A stretch of DNA of 46,941 bases from the NCBI GenBank assembly GCA_937905985.1, contig CALCWC010000031.1, forward strand, positions 1 through 46,941. Reading direction: 5' to 3'. The position numbers were made by a program, and so were the translations under genes. Of this stretch, positions 32,691-40,710 are shown piece after piece. Source of the stretch: an uncultured Verrucomicrobiales bacterium. Its GTDB lineage: Bacteria; Verrucomicrobiota; Verrucomicrobiia; Verrucomicrobiales; Akkermansiaceae. Position 1 is the first letter of the stretch. Each line of letters starts with the position of its first letter. Below the pieces are notes generated by a model, which ran no database searches, was not told where the DNA came from, and saw nothing but the letters and a program-made list of their open reading frames with translations.

Positions 32691-34559
32691 ATGACATACA
32701 GACGAGCAGTATGCTGCATAGTGGCAGGGGTGATGGCGTGCCTGGGCTGTTGCCTGGGGAATGACCATGCGGCCGTGGAGGAGGCTCTTGCGGCTGCCAG
32801 GGAGAAGGAATCCGCCGCCCGTGCCGCGCTGATTGATGAATACGAGCTGCCGGAGAAGGAGAAGGCGTTCCTGTTCCATGCGGCGGAATTCGTGAGCCTG
32901 CCCGCGCTGCAGCGCTACCTGAAGCAGGACCACCACGCATACGACGGCCATTCCGCTGCCGAACACGTGCGCATGCGCGTGCCCTTTGCCCCGCCGTTTT
33001 CTCATACAATCTGCCCGGAATGTGGTGAAACCGTGTACAACCAAGACCCGGAGGGGCTGGAACCCGCCTGGAGCCACCACTACACGGGATCACATGTGCA
33101 GTACAGCCGTTTCCCCGTGCCGCTTAAGGTCTACGCGCCGGAGGAGCAGGGCCTGGACCTGTGGCAGAAGCTGGTGCACCGTGCGGATACGGACCCCTTC
33201 AACATAGCGGCCACGGTCATCTTCCTGCTGGCCATCCTGCACACCTTCCTGACACCGCGGTTCCATCGCCTGGCGGGCCGCCTGGAGCACAGCCACCGTG
33301 AGAAGCTGCGTGAGGAGAAGTTCCGCCTGGAGCACCCCGGGCAGCGTATGCCGGTGTCCGTCCTCTCCACCCTGTGCCATTTCCTGGGTGAGGTGGAGGT
33401 GGTGTTCGGCCTCTGGACGATCCCGTTCTTGATTGTCTGCTGCCACTACTATTCCATGCAGGATTTCCTGCTGTACGTGGACCACGACACGCGTTTCACG
33501 GAGCCTTTGTTTGTGGCGGTGATTATGGTGGTGGCGTCCTCGCGTCCCATCTACCGCCTGGCGGAGAACACGCTGCAGCTGGGAGCCAACCTGGGCAAGT
33601 GCTCCCCGGCGGCGTGGTGGTTTTCCGTGCTGAGCATAGCGCCGCTGCTGGGTTCGCTGATTACGGAGCCGGCGGCCATGACGCTGGGGGCAATCCTGCT
33701 GGCCAAGAAGTTCTACTACCTCAAGCCCTCCATCAGCCTGAGGTATGCCACGCTGGCGCTGCTGTTCGTGAACGTCTCCGTGGGCGGCACGCTCACGCAC
33801 TTTGCCGCGCCGCCCATTGTGATGGTGGCGGGCAAGTGGAATTGGGACATGGTACACATGTTCACTCAGTTCGGCTGGAAGGCCGTGGCGGGCATTGCTA
33901 TTTCCAACGTGTTGTATTTCTTCTTCTTCCGCAAGGAGTTCGCTCGCCTGGCTCAGGTGCAGCGGGAGGAGTGCTCCATTTCCGGGCATGTGCCGGACTC
34001 CGGGGAGGAGCGCCAGGATGTCATTCCCGTGTGGGTGTATGCCGTGTCCATCTTCTTCCTGGCATGGACGGTTTACTTTGCCCACCACCCGGCCATCCTC
34101 ATCGGCGGGTTCCTCTTTTTCCTTGGTTTCTCCATGGCCACGCCGCAGTGCCAGAACGCGGTTTCCATGAAGGTGCCGCTGCTGGTGGCGTTCTTTATGG
34201 CTGGCCTGCTGATACTGGGCGGCGTGCAGGGGTGGTGGATGCAGCCGGTGCTGCAGGAGCTTTCCGAGCTGGGAGGTTCCATCACCATGGCCATGGCAAG
34301 CGTCCTGACCGCGTTCAATGACAACGCCTCCGTCACCTTCCTCGCCAGCACCGTTTCCGGCCTGTCGGATGAGATGAAATACGCCATTGTGGCCGGTGCG
34401 GTGACAGGCGGCGGCCTGACCGTGATTGCCAATGCGCCCAACCCCGCCGGCATGGCCATCCTGAGCAAGTTCTTCAACGGCATCGGTGCCATGCAGCTGT
34501 TCTTCTGGGCCCTGCTGCCCACCGCCATCGTCTTCTGTATTTTCAACTTTATTTCATAA
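32691..34559 (+). CDS. Putative Na+/H+ antiporter (Na_H_antiport_2 type)
   Basis: A 622-aa membrane protein of the putative Na+/H+ antiporter family found in Verrucomicrobia, Planctomycetes and Chlamydiae. The signal-like start (MTYRRAVCCIVAGVMACLG) is followed by about 130 extracytoplasmic residues with CPECGETVYN and WSHHYTGSH. Then come about 12 TM helices, including LLGSLITEPAAMTLGAILL, NVSVGGTLTHFAAPPIVMVAG and LTAFNDNASVTFLASTV, and AGAVTGGGLTVIANAPNPAG near the end. The buried Glu/Asp/Asn residues in these helices fit cation transport. The Cys-x-x-Cys in the N-terminal part is unusual for a transporter and may bind metal. The ATG at 32691 fits the promoter and the signal sequence. Confidence 0.88.
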   Translation: MTYRRAVCCIVAGVMACLGCCLGNDHAAVEEALAAAREKESAARAALIDEYELPEKEKAFLFHAAEFVSLPALQRYLKQDHHAYDGHSAAEHVRMRVPFAPPFSHTICPECGETVYNQDPEGLEPAWSHHYTGSHVQYSRFPVPLKVYAPEEQGLDLWQKLVHRADTDPFNIAATVIFLLAILHTFLTPRFHRLAGRLEHSHREKLREEKFRLEHPGQRMPVSVLSTLCHFLGEVEVVFGLWTIPFLIVCCHYYSMQDFLLYVDHDTRFTEPLFVAVIMVVASSRPIYRLAENTLQLGANLGKCSPAAWWFSVLSIAPLLGSLITEPAAMTLGAILLAKKFYYLKPSISLRYATLALLFVNVSVGGTLTHFAAPPIVMVAGKWNWDMVHMFTQFGWKAVAGIAISNVLYFFFFRKEFARLAQVQREECSISGHVPDSGEERQDVIPVWVYAVSIFFLAWTVYFAHHPAILIGGFLFFLGFSMATPQCQNAVSMKVPLLVAFFMAGLLILGGVQGWWMQPVLQELSELGGSITMAMASVLTAFNDNASVTFLASTVSGLSDEMKYAIVAGAVTGGGLTVIANAPNPAGMAILSKFFNGIGAMQLFFWALLPTAIVFCIFNFIS

Positions 34560-34807
34560 TGTATTATGCTTAAAGTGCCTGTGGAATGAACCGGCAATGT
34601 GGCCGCCATGCGCGGGACCACCGTCTCACCATTGGCAACATCTCCCACGCCGCCATTTTCCTGCCCTCCCTGTGTGAATGGCAGGGGTCTCAACCGAGGG
34701 CACTCTCGGCCGGGCCTTTTCGGCGGAGTCAATTTGGGCTTGCTTTTTGGGGCGTTTGGGTATACCTTCCCGTGTCGCCTCGGCGGTACAACCACAGATA
34801 TTCTATT
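34560..34807. other. Intergenic region before purH
   Basis: 248 bp without a gene. It contains a small hairpin CCGAG/CTCGG (34694-34709) with a GGCCTTTT run after it, possibly a weak terminator for the antiporter gene, and a TATACC (34761-34766) that could be a purH -10 box with a leader of about 40 nt. No purine-riboswitch core or PurR-like palindrome was recognised. Confidence 0.5.
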
Positions 34808-36364
34808 ATGGAAAACTCCAAGATTGAACGCGCTCTTCTTTCCGTGTCCGACAAGACCGGTCTGGACAAATTCGCCAAGGGCCTGGTGGCCCAGAACGTG
34901 CAGCTGATTTCCACGGGCGGCACCTGCCGCTACCTCCAGGAGCTCGGCCTGCCCGTCACCGAGATCTCCGACTACACCGGCGCTCCCGAACTCTTCGACG
35001 GCCGCGTCAAAACCCTCCACCCCAAGGTGCACGGCGGTCTCCTCCAGCGCCGCGATTTGCAGGAACACCAGCAGCAGGCCAAGGACAACAACATCCCCAC
35101 CATCGACCTCGTCTGCGTCAACCTCTACCCCTTTGAGGAAACCATCGCCAAGGATGGTGTCACACTGGCCGAGGCCATTGAGAAAATCGACATCGGCGGC
35201 CCGTCCATGCTGCGCTCCGCCGCCAAGAACTACGCCAGCGTGACCGTGGTGAGCGACCCCGCAGACTACGACACCGTGCTGGAGGAAATGGAGAACCACG
35301 ACGGCAGCACCACGCTCAAGACGCGTGAGAAGCTGGCGGTGAAAGTCTTCATGCGCACGTCCCAGTATGACACGGCCATCTCCAACTACCTGGGCCACCG
35401 CGCGGAGGAATCCACCCGCAACAACTTCTCCCTCTCCCTCCCGTTCTGCCAGGCGCTGCGCTACGGCGACAACCCCCACCAGCCCAGCGTGCTCTACGGC
35501 AACTTTGATTCCATCTTCACCCAGCTGCAGGGCAAGGAGCTCTCCTACACCAACGTGCTGGACCTGGATGCCGCCGCCTCGCTCATCATGAACTTCCGCC
35601 GCCCGACGGTCGCCATCCTCAAGCACACCAACCCCTGCGGCGTGGGCCAGGACGACGAGGACCTGGTGGAGGCATGGAAGCGTGCATACCAGACGGACAC
35701 ACAGGCTCCCTTCGGCGGCGTCATCGTCATGAACCGCCCGATGACGGAAGCCCTTGCCCGCATCGTGGGCGCCATCTTCACGGATGTCATCATCGCCCCG
35801 GACTACGAGCCGGAGGCACGCGCCATCCTGCAGAAGAAGAAGAACTGCCGCATCATGCGCATCGACCTGGATGCCTGGAAGGAATTCTGCAAGCTGCCCA
35901 TTGTGCGCACCGCGCCCGGCGGCCTTATGACCATGAAGCGCGACGACCTTGCGCTGGGTTTGGACAACCTGGAGGCCAAGGTGGTCACCAAGCGCGTGCC
36001 CACCGCAGACGAGCTGGAAGCCATGCGCTTCGCCTGGCGCGTTTGCAAGCAGGTCCACTCCAACGCCATCGTCTTCTCCGACAAGAACGGAACGCTTGGT
36101 ATCGGCGCCGGCCAGATGAGCCGCGTGGATTCCGCCAAGATTGCCGTATGGAAGGCTGGCCAGGCCGGTCTCACCCTCAAGGGCAGCGTGATTGCATCCG
36201 ACGGCATGTTCCCGTTCGCCGACGGCCTGCAGACCGCCATTGATGCAGGCGCCACCGCATGCATCCAGCCCGGCGGCTCTATCCGCGACGAGGAGGTGAT
36301 TGCCGCAGCAGACGCCGCCGGCATCGCCATGGTGTTCACTGGCGCCCGCCACTTCCTGCATTAA
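34808..36364 (+). CDS. purH: Bifunctional AICAR transformylase / IMP cyclohydrolase
   Basis: A 518-aa enzyme of standard length catalysing the last two steps of IMP synthesis. The N-terminal MGS-like cyclohydrolase domain has LLSVSDKTGLDKFAKGL, ISTGGTCRYLQELG and LFDGRVKTLHPKVHGGLL. The C-terminal AICARFT domain has LRYGDNPHQPS, ILKHTNPCGVG and the end GGSIRDEEVIAAAD. Start is the ATG at 34808, where family similarity begins. pdxJ follows after a GC hairpin. Confidence 0.97.
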   Translation: MENSKIERALLSVSDKTGLDKFAKGLVAQNVQLISTGGTCRYLQELGLPVTEISDYTGAPELFDGRVKTLHPKVHGGLLQRRDLQEHQQQAKDNNIPTIDLVCVNLYPFEETIAKDGVTLAEAIEKIDIGGPSMLRSAAKNYASVTVVSDPADYDTVLEEMENHDGSTTLKTREKLAVKVFMRTSQYDTAISNYLGHRAEESTRNNFSLSLPFCQALRYGDNPHQPSVLYGNFDSIFTQLQGKELSYTNVLDLDAAASLIMNFRRPTVAILKHTNPCGVGQDDEDLVEAWKRAYQTDTQAPFGGVIVMNRPMTEALARIVGAIFTDVIIAPDYEPEARAILQKKKNCRIMRIDLDAWKEFCKLPIVRTAPGGLMTMKRDDLALGLDNLEAKVVTKRVPTADELEAMRFAWRVCKQVHSNAIVFSDKNGTLGIGAGQMSRVDSAKIAVWKAGQAGLTLKGSVIASDGMFPFADGLQTAIDAGATACIQPGGSIRDEEVIAAADAAGIAMVFTGARHFLH

Positions 36365-36372
36365 CCCCTACC

Positions 36373-36408
36373 GCACCCGGGCGCGCATGCTCCATGCCGC
36401 CCGGGTGC
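36373..36408 (+). terminator. Hairpin between purH and pdxJ
   Basis: An 11-bp perfect stem (36373-36383 with 36398-36408) and a 14-nt loop, with only CCTGTCTTT following. It probably attenuates rather than fully stops transcription into pdxJ. Confidence 0.5.
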
Positions 36409-36437
36409 CCTGTCTTTACACCACACACCACACCGCC

Positions 36438-37178
36438 ATGCATCTCGGAGTCAACATCGACCACGTCGCCACGCTGCGCCAGGCGCGCTACGCCACCATG
36501 CTTCACCTGCCCAACACGGAACCCTCTGTGCTGGATGCCGCACGCGCAGCCATGCAGGGCGGCGCGGATTCCATCACCCTGCACGTGCGCGAGGACCGCC
36601 GCCACATGCAGGACGACGACGCACGCGCCGTGCGCCGCGAGATTGCGCTGCCGCTCAACTTGGAGATGGGTGCCACCCCCGCCATGCTGGAGTTCGCCCT
36701 CTCCCTCAAACCGGATTTCGTGTGCCTGGTACCGGAACGCCGGCAGGAAATCACCACGGAGGGCGGCTTGGATGTTGCCGCGCGCATGGAGGAACTCAAG
36801 CCCCTTGTTGCCGCGCTCATGGCGAACGGCAGCCGCGTGAGCATGTTTATCGATCCCGATATGGCTCAGGTGGAGGCCAGCGCCGCCATCGGCGCTCCCA
36901 TGGTGGAACTGCACACGGGGCGCTTCGCCAACACGCAGGGTGATGCGCGCGCCGCTGAGACCGCACGCCTCGTGACGGCCGCAACGCGCGCCCACGAGCT
37001 CGGCGTGGAGGTCCACGCTGGTCACGGCATTCAAATCGCCAACCTGCAGGAGCTCAACAGCGTGCCCTTCCTCACGGAGCTCAACATCGGACACACCATC
37101 ATCGCACGCTCCATCTTCATCGGTCTGGCCGCAGCCGTGCGCGAGATGAAGGACGCGATTTCTGCGCTGGAATGGTGA
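36438..37178 (+). CDS. pdxJ: Pyridoxine 5'-phosphate synthase
   Basis: A 246-aa TIM-barrel enzyme that condenses deoxyxylulose phosphate with 3-amino-2-oxopropyl phosphate to form pyridoxine phosphate (vitamin B6). Signatures: LGVNIDHVATLRQARY at the start, SITLHVREDRRHM, LNLEMGATPAML, VCLVPERRQEITTEGG, MFIDPD, ELHTG and VHAGHGI; the conserved Glu, His and Asp residues are all present. The ATG at 36438 is preceded by a CACACACCACACC stretch and no obvious ribosome site. Confidence 0.97.
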   Translation: MHLGVNIDHVATLRQARYATMLHLPNTEPSVLDAARAAMQGGADSITLHVREDRRHMQDDDARAVRREIALPLNLEMGATPAMLEFALSLKPDFVCLVPERRQEITTEGGLDVAARMEELKPLVAALMANGSRVSMFIDPDMAQVEASAAIGAPMVELHTGRFANTQGDARAAETARLVTAATRAHELGVEVHAGHGIQIANLQELNSVPFLTELNIGHTIIARSIFIGLAAAVREMKDAISALEW

Positions 37179-37205
37179 TTTCCCGTTTGTCAAGCCCCTT
37201 TTTTT

Positions 37206-37237
37206 GTGCGTTTTTCCCATAAAAACGCACTTTTTTT
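37206..37237 (+). terminator. Intrinsic terminator after pdxJ
   Basis: A 10-bp perfect stem GTGCGTTTTT/AAAAACGCAC (37206-37215, 37221-37230), CCCAT loop, then T7. Confidence 0.88.
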
Positions 37238-37258
37238 GCACTTTTTTGCCTTTTTTTT
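37231..37258 (+). promoter_or_regulatory. Phased T-tracts upstream of HU promoter
   Basis: T runs begin at 37231 (7), 37242 (6) and 37251 (8), about one helical turn apart. Such phasing bends DNA and can act as an UP-like element. The -35 box of the HU gene is 12 bp further on. The first run also serves as the terminator tail of pdxJ. Confidence 0.5.
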
Positions 37259-37269
37259 CAATTTTCCCC

Positions 37270-37297
37270 TTGAAATAGGGTAATGCCGTGCTAATAT
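37270..37297 (+). promoter_or_regulatory. Promoter of HU gene, leaderless type
   Basis: TTGAAA (37270-37275), 16-bp spacer, TAATAT (37292-37297); 8 nt to the ATG at 37306. Confidence 0.65.
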
Positions 37298-37305
37298 GAG
37301 GGCCT

Positions 37306-37596
37306 ATGAACAAGACTCAACTCGTTGACCTGATTCAGGCAAAACTGGGCAAGGAAGCGACCAAGAAGTGCGCCGAGAGCGCTCTTACCGCTGTCCTCGA
37401 TGCTATCTCCACCGCAGTCAAGAAGGACAAAGTTCAGCTTGTCGGCTTTGGTACGTTTGAGATGAAGACCCGTGCTGCTCGCACCGGCCGCAATCCCCAG
37501 ACGGGCGCTCCCATGAAGATAGCTGCTTCCACCACGCTTGCGTTCAAGCCCTCCTCCGTCTTCAAGAAGAAGAAGGGTTGCTGCAAGAAGAAGTAA
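37306..37596 (+). CDS. hup: HU-family nucleoid protein
   Basis: A 96-aa DNA-bending protein with the full HU fold: MNKTQLVDLIQAKLG helix, FGTFEMKTRAARTGRNPQTG (the arm hinge, with the Arg/Asn-Pro that intercalates) and LAFKPSSVFKKK. The C-terminus carries an added KKKKGCCKKK tail with two adjacent Cys, which is not part of standard HU and could bind metal or form disulfides. It is monocistronic between two strong terminators. Confidence 0.95.
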   Translation: MNKTQLVDLIQAKLGKEATKKCAESALTAVLDAISTAVKKDKVQLVGFGTFEMKTRAARTGRNPQTGAPMKIAASTTLAFKPSSVFKKKKGCCKKK

Positions 37597-37618
37597 TTCT
37601 TTCCAACGAATGTTTCAC

Positions 37619-37652
37619 AAGCCGTCCGGTCTTTGACCGGGCGGCTTTTTTG
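37619..37652 (+). terminator. Intrinsic terminator after HU gene
   Basis: A 13-bp stem with one G-T pair (37619-37631, 37635-37647), TTT loop, then T6 ending near 37651. Confidence 0.88.
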
Positions 37653-37669
37653 TTGCCCGCAATTTTTTG

Positions 37670-37698
37670 TTGACAATGGTAATCTCTTTTATTAGAGT
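37670..37698 (+). promoter_or_regulatory. Promoter of yggL-gltA, near-leaderless
   Basis: Consensus TTGACA (37670-37675), 17-bp spacer, TAGAGT (37693-37698); 9 nt to the ATG at 37708. Confidence 0.6.
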
Positions 37699-37707
37699 AC
37701 GCGCGTC

Positions 37708-38034
37708 ATGAAAAAGAGACTTCGCAAGAAATATCGCGTGGGTGAGTTCCGTGAACTCTGCTTCAAGTTTTCTTTTGAGTACAAGGGTGATGTGGAATCT
37801 CCCGAGTGCCGCCAGTTCATCCAAGCCTTCGATACCGAATGCTTGGAGCCAAACGGCCTTGTTTGCCTGGGCCTTTTCCAGAACTCCGGCTGCAATATCA
37901 CCGTGCATGATGCCGACCCCACGCTGACCACCGAGGCCCAGCGCGCCGCCGTCAAGGCTTGGGTGGAGGCCCGCCCGGAGATTGACCTCAAGGAATTCGG
38001 CGAGATTGAGGACGCTTGGTACGGTGAGCTGTAA
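37708..38034 (+). CDS. yggL: YggL family 50S ribosome-binding protein
   Basis: A 108-aa protein matching the YggL/DUF469 family: MKKRLRKKYRVGEFRELCF at the start, the middle FIQAFDTECLEPNGLVCLG, and the end AVKAWVEARPEI..FGEIEDAWYGEL. In E. coli the protein binds the large ribosomal subunit. It is followed by gltA after 23 bp with no terminator, so the two are co-transcribed. Confidence 0.88.
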   Translation: MKKRLRKKYRVGEFRELCFKFSFEYKGDVESPECRQFIQAFDTECLEPNGLVCLGLFQNSGCNITVHDADPTLTTEAQRAAVKAWVEARPEIDLKEFGEIEDAWYGEL

Positions 38035-38057
38035 AGCGACTTCTTTTCTACACGACG

Positions 38058-39203
38058 ATGAGTGAGATTCAGAACGAGCAAAACGCACCCATTTTCAAGA
38101 AGGGGCTCAAGGGCGTGATAGCCAATGAGACCGCGCTGAGCGATGTGCGCGGTGATGAGGGCCGCCTCTTGTACTGCGGCTATGAGATTGAGGATTTGGT
38201 GGATCTGTGCAGCTACACGGAAATCATCTACCTCCTCCTCAACAAGCGTCTCCCCAACCGTGAGGAGCTGGAGGGCCTGCAGCAGCGCCTGCGCCACGAC
38301 CGAGAGCTTCCCCAGCCCATCCTGGACTTCTTCAAGTCCGCCACCAAGACCGCACGCCCCATGAGCGCGCTGCGCACCGCCGTTTCCATGCTCGGCATGT
38401 ACGACGACCGCACCAAGGATCCCAGCCAGATGAAGGAAATCGGCCTCTCGCTCATTGCCAAGATGCCCGTGATGGCCGCCTACTACTACCGCATCTGCCA
38501 GGGACTGGACCTGCCGCCCATCCGCACGGACCTGGGCGAGGCAGAGCACTTCCTCTGGCTGCTCAAGGGCAAGGAGCCCGACCCCGCGGAGGCCCACATC
38601 CTGGATGTGGCCTACATCCTGCATGCGGACCACGGCATGAGCGCGTCCACCTTCGCATCCCGCGTCACCGCCTCCACGCTCTCGGACATGTATTCAGCCA
38701 TCACCACGGCCATCGGCACCCTCAAGGGCCCGCTGCACGGCGGCGCCAACGAGGCCGTTATCGAGATGCTCACCGAGATTGGCGAGGAGGATAACGTTGA
38801 GGCGTACATCAACGAGAAACTCGCGCGCCACGAGAAGATTTTCGGCATGGGCCACCGCGTGTACAAGACGCTTGACCCCCGCGCGCCGCAGCTGCGCCGT
38901 ATCGCCATCCGCCTCACCCAGACCATGGGCGAGCCCAAGTGGATCCGCATGAGCGATATGATTGCCAAGATGATGCGCGCCCGCAAGGGGCTCAACGCCA
39001 ACGTGGACTTCTACTCCGCAACGGTGTACTACAGCCTGGGCATCCCCACGCGCATGTTCACCACCGTTTTCGCCATCGCGCGCAGCGCCGGCTGGGTCGC
39101 TCAAATCTTGGAGCAGCTTGAGGACAACACCCTCTTCCGCCCGCTTTCCCGCTATGTCGGCCCGGATGAGCCGCTGCTCGTTCCCGTGCTGGACATGCGC
39201 TGA
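38058..39203 (+). CDS. gltA: Citrate synthase
   Basis: A 381-aa enzyme of the short bacterial type, joining acetyl-CoA and oxaloacetate. The catalytic set is present: His in HADHGMSASTF, His in GPLHGGANEAV with GMGHRVYKTLDPRA, and Asp in NVDFYSATVYY. The size (under 400 aa, no N-terminal extension) indicates the dimeric type close to citrate/2-methylcitrate synthases. A terminator follows 43 bp downstream. Confidence 0.96.
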   Translation: MSEIQNEQNAPIFKKGLKGVIANETALSDVRGDEGRLLYCGYEIEDLVDLCSYTEIIYLLLNKRLPNREELEGLQQRLRHDRELPQPILDFFKSATKTARPMSALRTAVSMLGMYDDRTKDPSQMKEIGLSLIAKMPVMAAYYYRICQGLDLPPIRTDLGEAEHFLWLLKGKEPDPAEAHILDVAYILHADHGMSASTFASRVTASTLSDMYSAITTAIGTLKGPLHGGANEAVIEMLTEIGEEDNVEAYINEKLARHEKIFGMGHRVYKTLDPRAPQLRRIAIRLTQTMGEPKWIRMSDMIAKMMRARKGLNANVDFYSATVYYSLGIPTRMFTTVFAIARSAGWVAQILEQLEDNTLFRPLSRYVGPDEPLLVPVLDMR

Positions 39204-39246
39204 TGCATGCGCACCGACTCGTCACGCCCCTGGCGTTGATGGAAAC

Positions 39247-39277
39247 AGGCACCCCGCCCAGGCGGGGTGCCTTTCTT
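39247..39277 (+). terminator. Intrinsic terminator after gltA
   Basis: An 11-bp perfect stem AGGCACCCCGC/GCGGGGTGCCT (39247-39257, 39262-39272) with a 4-nt loop, then TTCTTT. Confidence 0.82.
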
Positions 39278-39301
39278 TAACTCGATTGCGCGACTCAGCG
39301 C

Positions 39302-39440
39302 GGCGTTTTCACCGCATCCATCCCTGCATGAGGAACAACTGCTCGCACACCAGTTCTTTTTCTCCCTGGTTGGGGACGAACCACACCTGCCAGCGGCTGC
39401 CGTAGTATTGCCCCCAGTCGCCCGTGTACACCGCGAAATC
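39302..39440. repeat. 3'-end direct repeat, copy A
   Basis: These 139 bp are the 3' end of the 39309-40532 gene plus 7 bp beyond its stop. They match 40572-40710 with about six differences (roughly 96% identity), an offset of 1270 bp, whereas the genes are much less alike elsewhere. Confidence 0.85.
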
Positions 39441-40532
39441 GGGCTGCACCATGACAAGGGCGTGCTCCAGAACAATGACGTCTTTGGAATGGAAGCCGTC
39501 GATACCCAGTTTCGTGCCCGTGTTGTACTCGAAGGCGCGGATCTTATAATGCCCATCCCTGCGGGCATCCTTGGGCAGCCAGAGGGTGAGGTGGTAAATT
39601 CCCCTGGAAGAGCTTTCCGCCAGCTGCAGGCGCGGCGTTTGGGGGAGCGGCAGCAGGGAATCGATGGTTTCCATGGCAGGATTTTGTGCCAGCTTGGCAA
39701 AAAGCGCATCGAACCGCTGGATGGTGTAGCCTCTCAGCCTCTCGTTTTCCGCTTTATCCCCATCCACGTCATGGCCCTTTCTCACATAGCTCTCCAGAGT
39801 CCATCCGTTCCCCAGTTCCTCCACGGCGTCGGCGGTGGCGTTGCCGCTTCTTTCGAACGGATCCCGGCGCCAGTCGCTCGGCGGCATGCCGGCGCAGAGC
39901 AGCCTGACGAAGCAGGTTTGCATGTTGGCACTCCCCGGCTGGTCGGTGCATGCTTCAGAGTGGATACACCCGGGCTCGTTGAGCAGCTTGGCGCGGAAAA
40001 CGAACTCCCGGAGCAGGTCGGGATGCTGCTGCGCCAGCTTCTCCAGGTTTTCGGCCCGCGTGGGGAAGTCGCCCTCCGGCAGCGTTGATGGGGGGGCAGA
40101 TGCCCCATGCTCGCTTGTTCTGCCGGCCAGGCGTTGCACGATGTCAGGCGCGTCCTCATCCACGCTCAAGCCGCCGGGCACCTCAAAATCCACGCCTTCC
40201 GGCACATGCCAGTATTGCGCCCCGCCTCCGTTGCAGAAAAACACGCCGCCAACCAACAGGATGAAGAGAAGGCGCAGCACGCGGCTGCCCCAGCTCTGCT
40301 TGAAAAAGAGGCTGGCGATGAACCACAGTGCAAGTGCAAGAAAGGATAGCGCGATGAGGCACAGGCAGGCTATCTGCGCCGTGCGGCCGAGTCCCATCCA
40401 CGTTATCGCCGCCACGCACAGCAAATTCACCACCAGGCAGAGCAGGGGCACCATCCACGTGCTTCTCACCACGCGCTCCACCAGCGCCCACGCGCCACGC
40501 GTGCCTTGTTTCCCGTAGTCTTGAGTTTCCAT
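39309..40532 (-). CDS. Membrane-anchored protein, local paralogous family (member 2)
   Basis: A 407-aa protein starting at the ATG at 40532 (METQDYGKQGTRGAW). Three or four TM helices lie in residues about 28-115, and the remainder is extracytoplasmic. The segment begins VPEGVDFEVPGGLSVDEDAP and has a middle region with EKLAQQHPDLLREF. It ends in the family domain (LTLWLPKDARRDG, IRAFEYNTG, VYTGDWGQYYGSRWQ, EQLFLMQGWMR). It has the same layout as the next gene (40579-41874), with an identical last 40 residues, so it is a tandem duplicate. A shorter third member lies at 24425. Function unknown; a sensor or envelope-stress role is possible but unsupported. Confidence 0.87.
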   Translation of the reverse strand: METQDYGKQGTRGAWALVERVVRSTWMVPLLCLVVNLLCVAAITWMGLGRTAQIACLCLIALSFLALALWFIASLFFKQSWGSRVLRLLFILLVGGVFFCNGGGAQYWHVPEGVDFEVPGGLSVDEDAPDIVQRLAGRTSEHGASAPPSTLPEGDFPTRAENLEKLAQQHPDLLREFVFRAKLLNEPGCIHSEACTDQPGSANMQTCFVRLLCAGMPPSDWRRDPFERSGNATADAVEELGNGWTLESYVRKGHDVDGDKAENERLRGYTIQRFDALFAKLAQNPAMETIDSLLPLPQTPRLQLAESSSRGIYHLTLWLPKDARRDGHYKIRAFEYNTGTKLGIDGFHSKDVIVLEHALVMVQPDFAVYTGDWGQYYGSRWQVWFVPNQGEKELVCEQLFLMQGWMR

Positions 40533-40571
40533 AATTCTTAATCCTAATCCTAATTCGCCGCGCGTCAGCGA

Positions 40572-40710
40572 GGCGTTTTCACCGCATCCATCCCTGCATG
40601 AGGAACAACTGCTCGCACACCAGCTCCTTTTCTCCCTGGTTGGGCACGAACCACACCTGCCAGCGGCTGCCGTAGTATTGGCCCCAGTCGCCCGTGTACA
40701 CCATGAAATC
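40572..40710. repeat. 3'-end direct repeat, copy B
   Basis: Partner of 39302-39440, covering the 3' end of the 40579-41874 gene and 7 bp beyond its stop. The high DNA identity limited to this end suggests gene conversion or a recent unequal exchange. Confidence 0.85.

Noticed and set aside
34799..34804. TATTCT as a leaderless -10 box for purH
   Set aside because: Only 3 nt from the ATG, so transcription would begin inside the gene; it was not counted in the leaderless set.
34560..34807. Purine riboswitch or PurR operator before purH
   Set aside because: No conserved riboswitch core sequence and no PurR-like palindrome were found.
34073..36361. A 762-codon open frame on the minus strand opposite the antiporter and purH
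   Set aside because: It is antisense to two well-identified genes, is His/Gly/Val-rich as GC-rich shadow frames are, and matches no protein motif.
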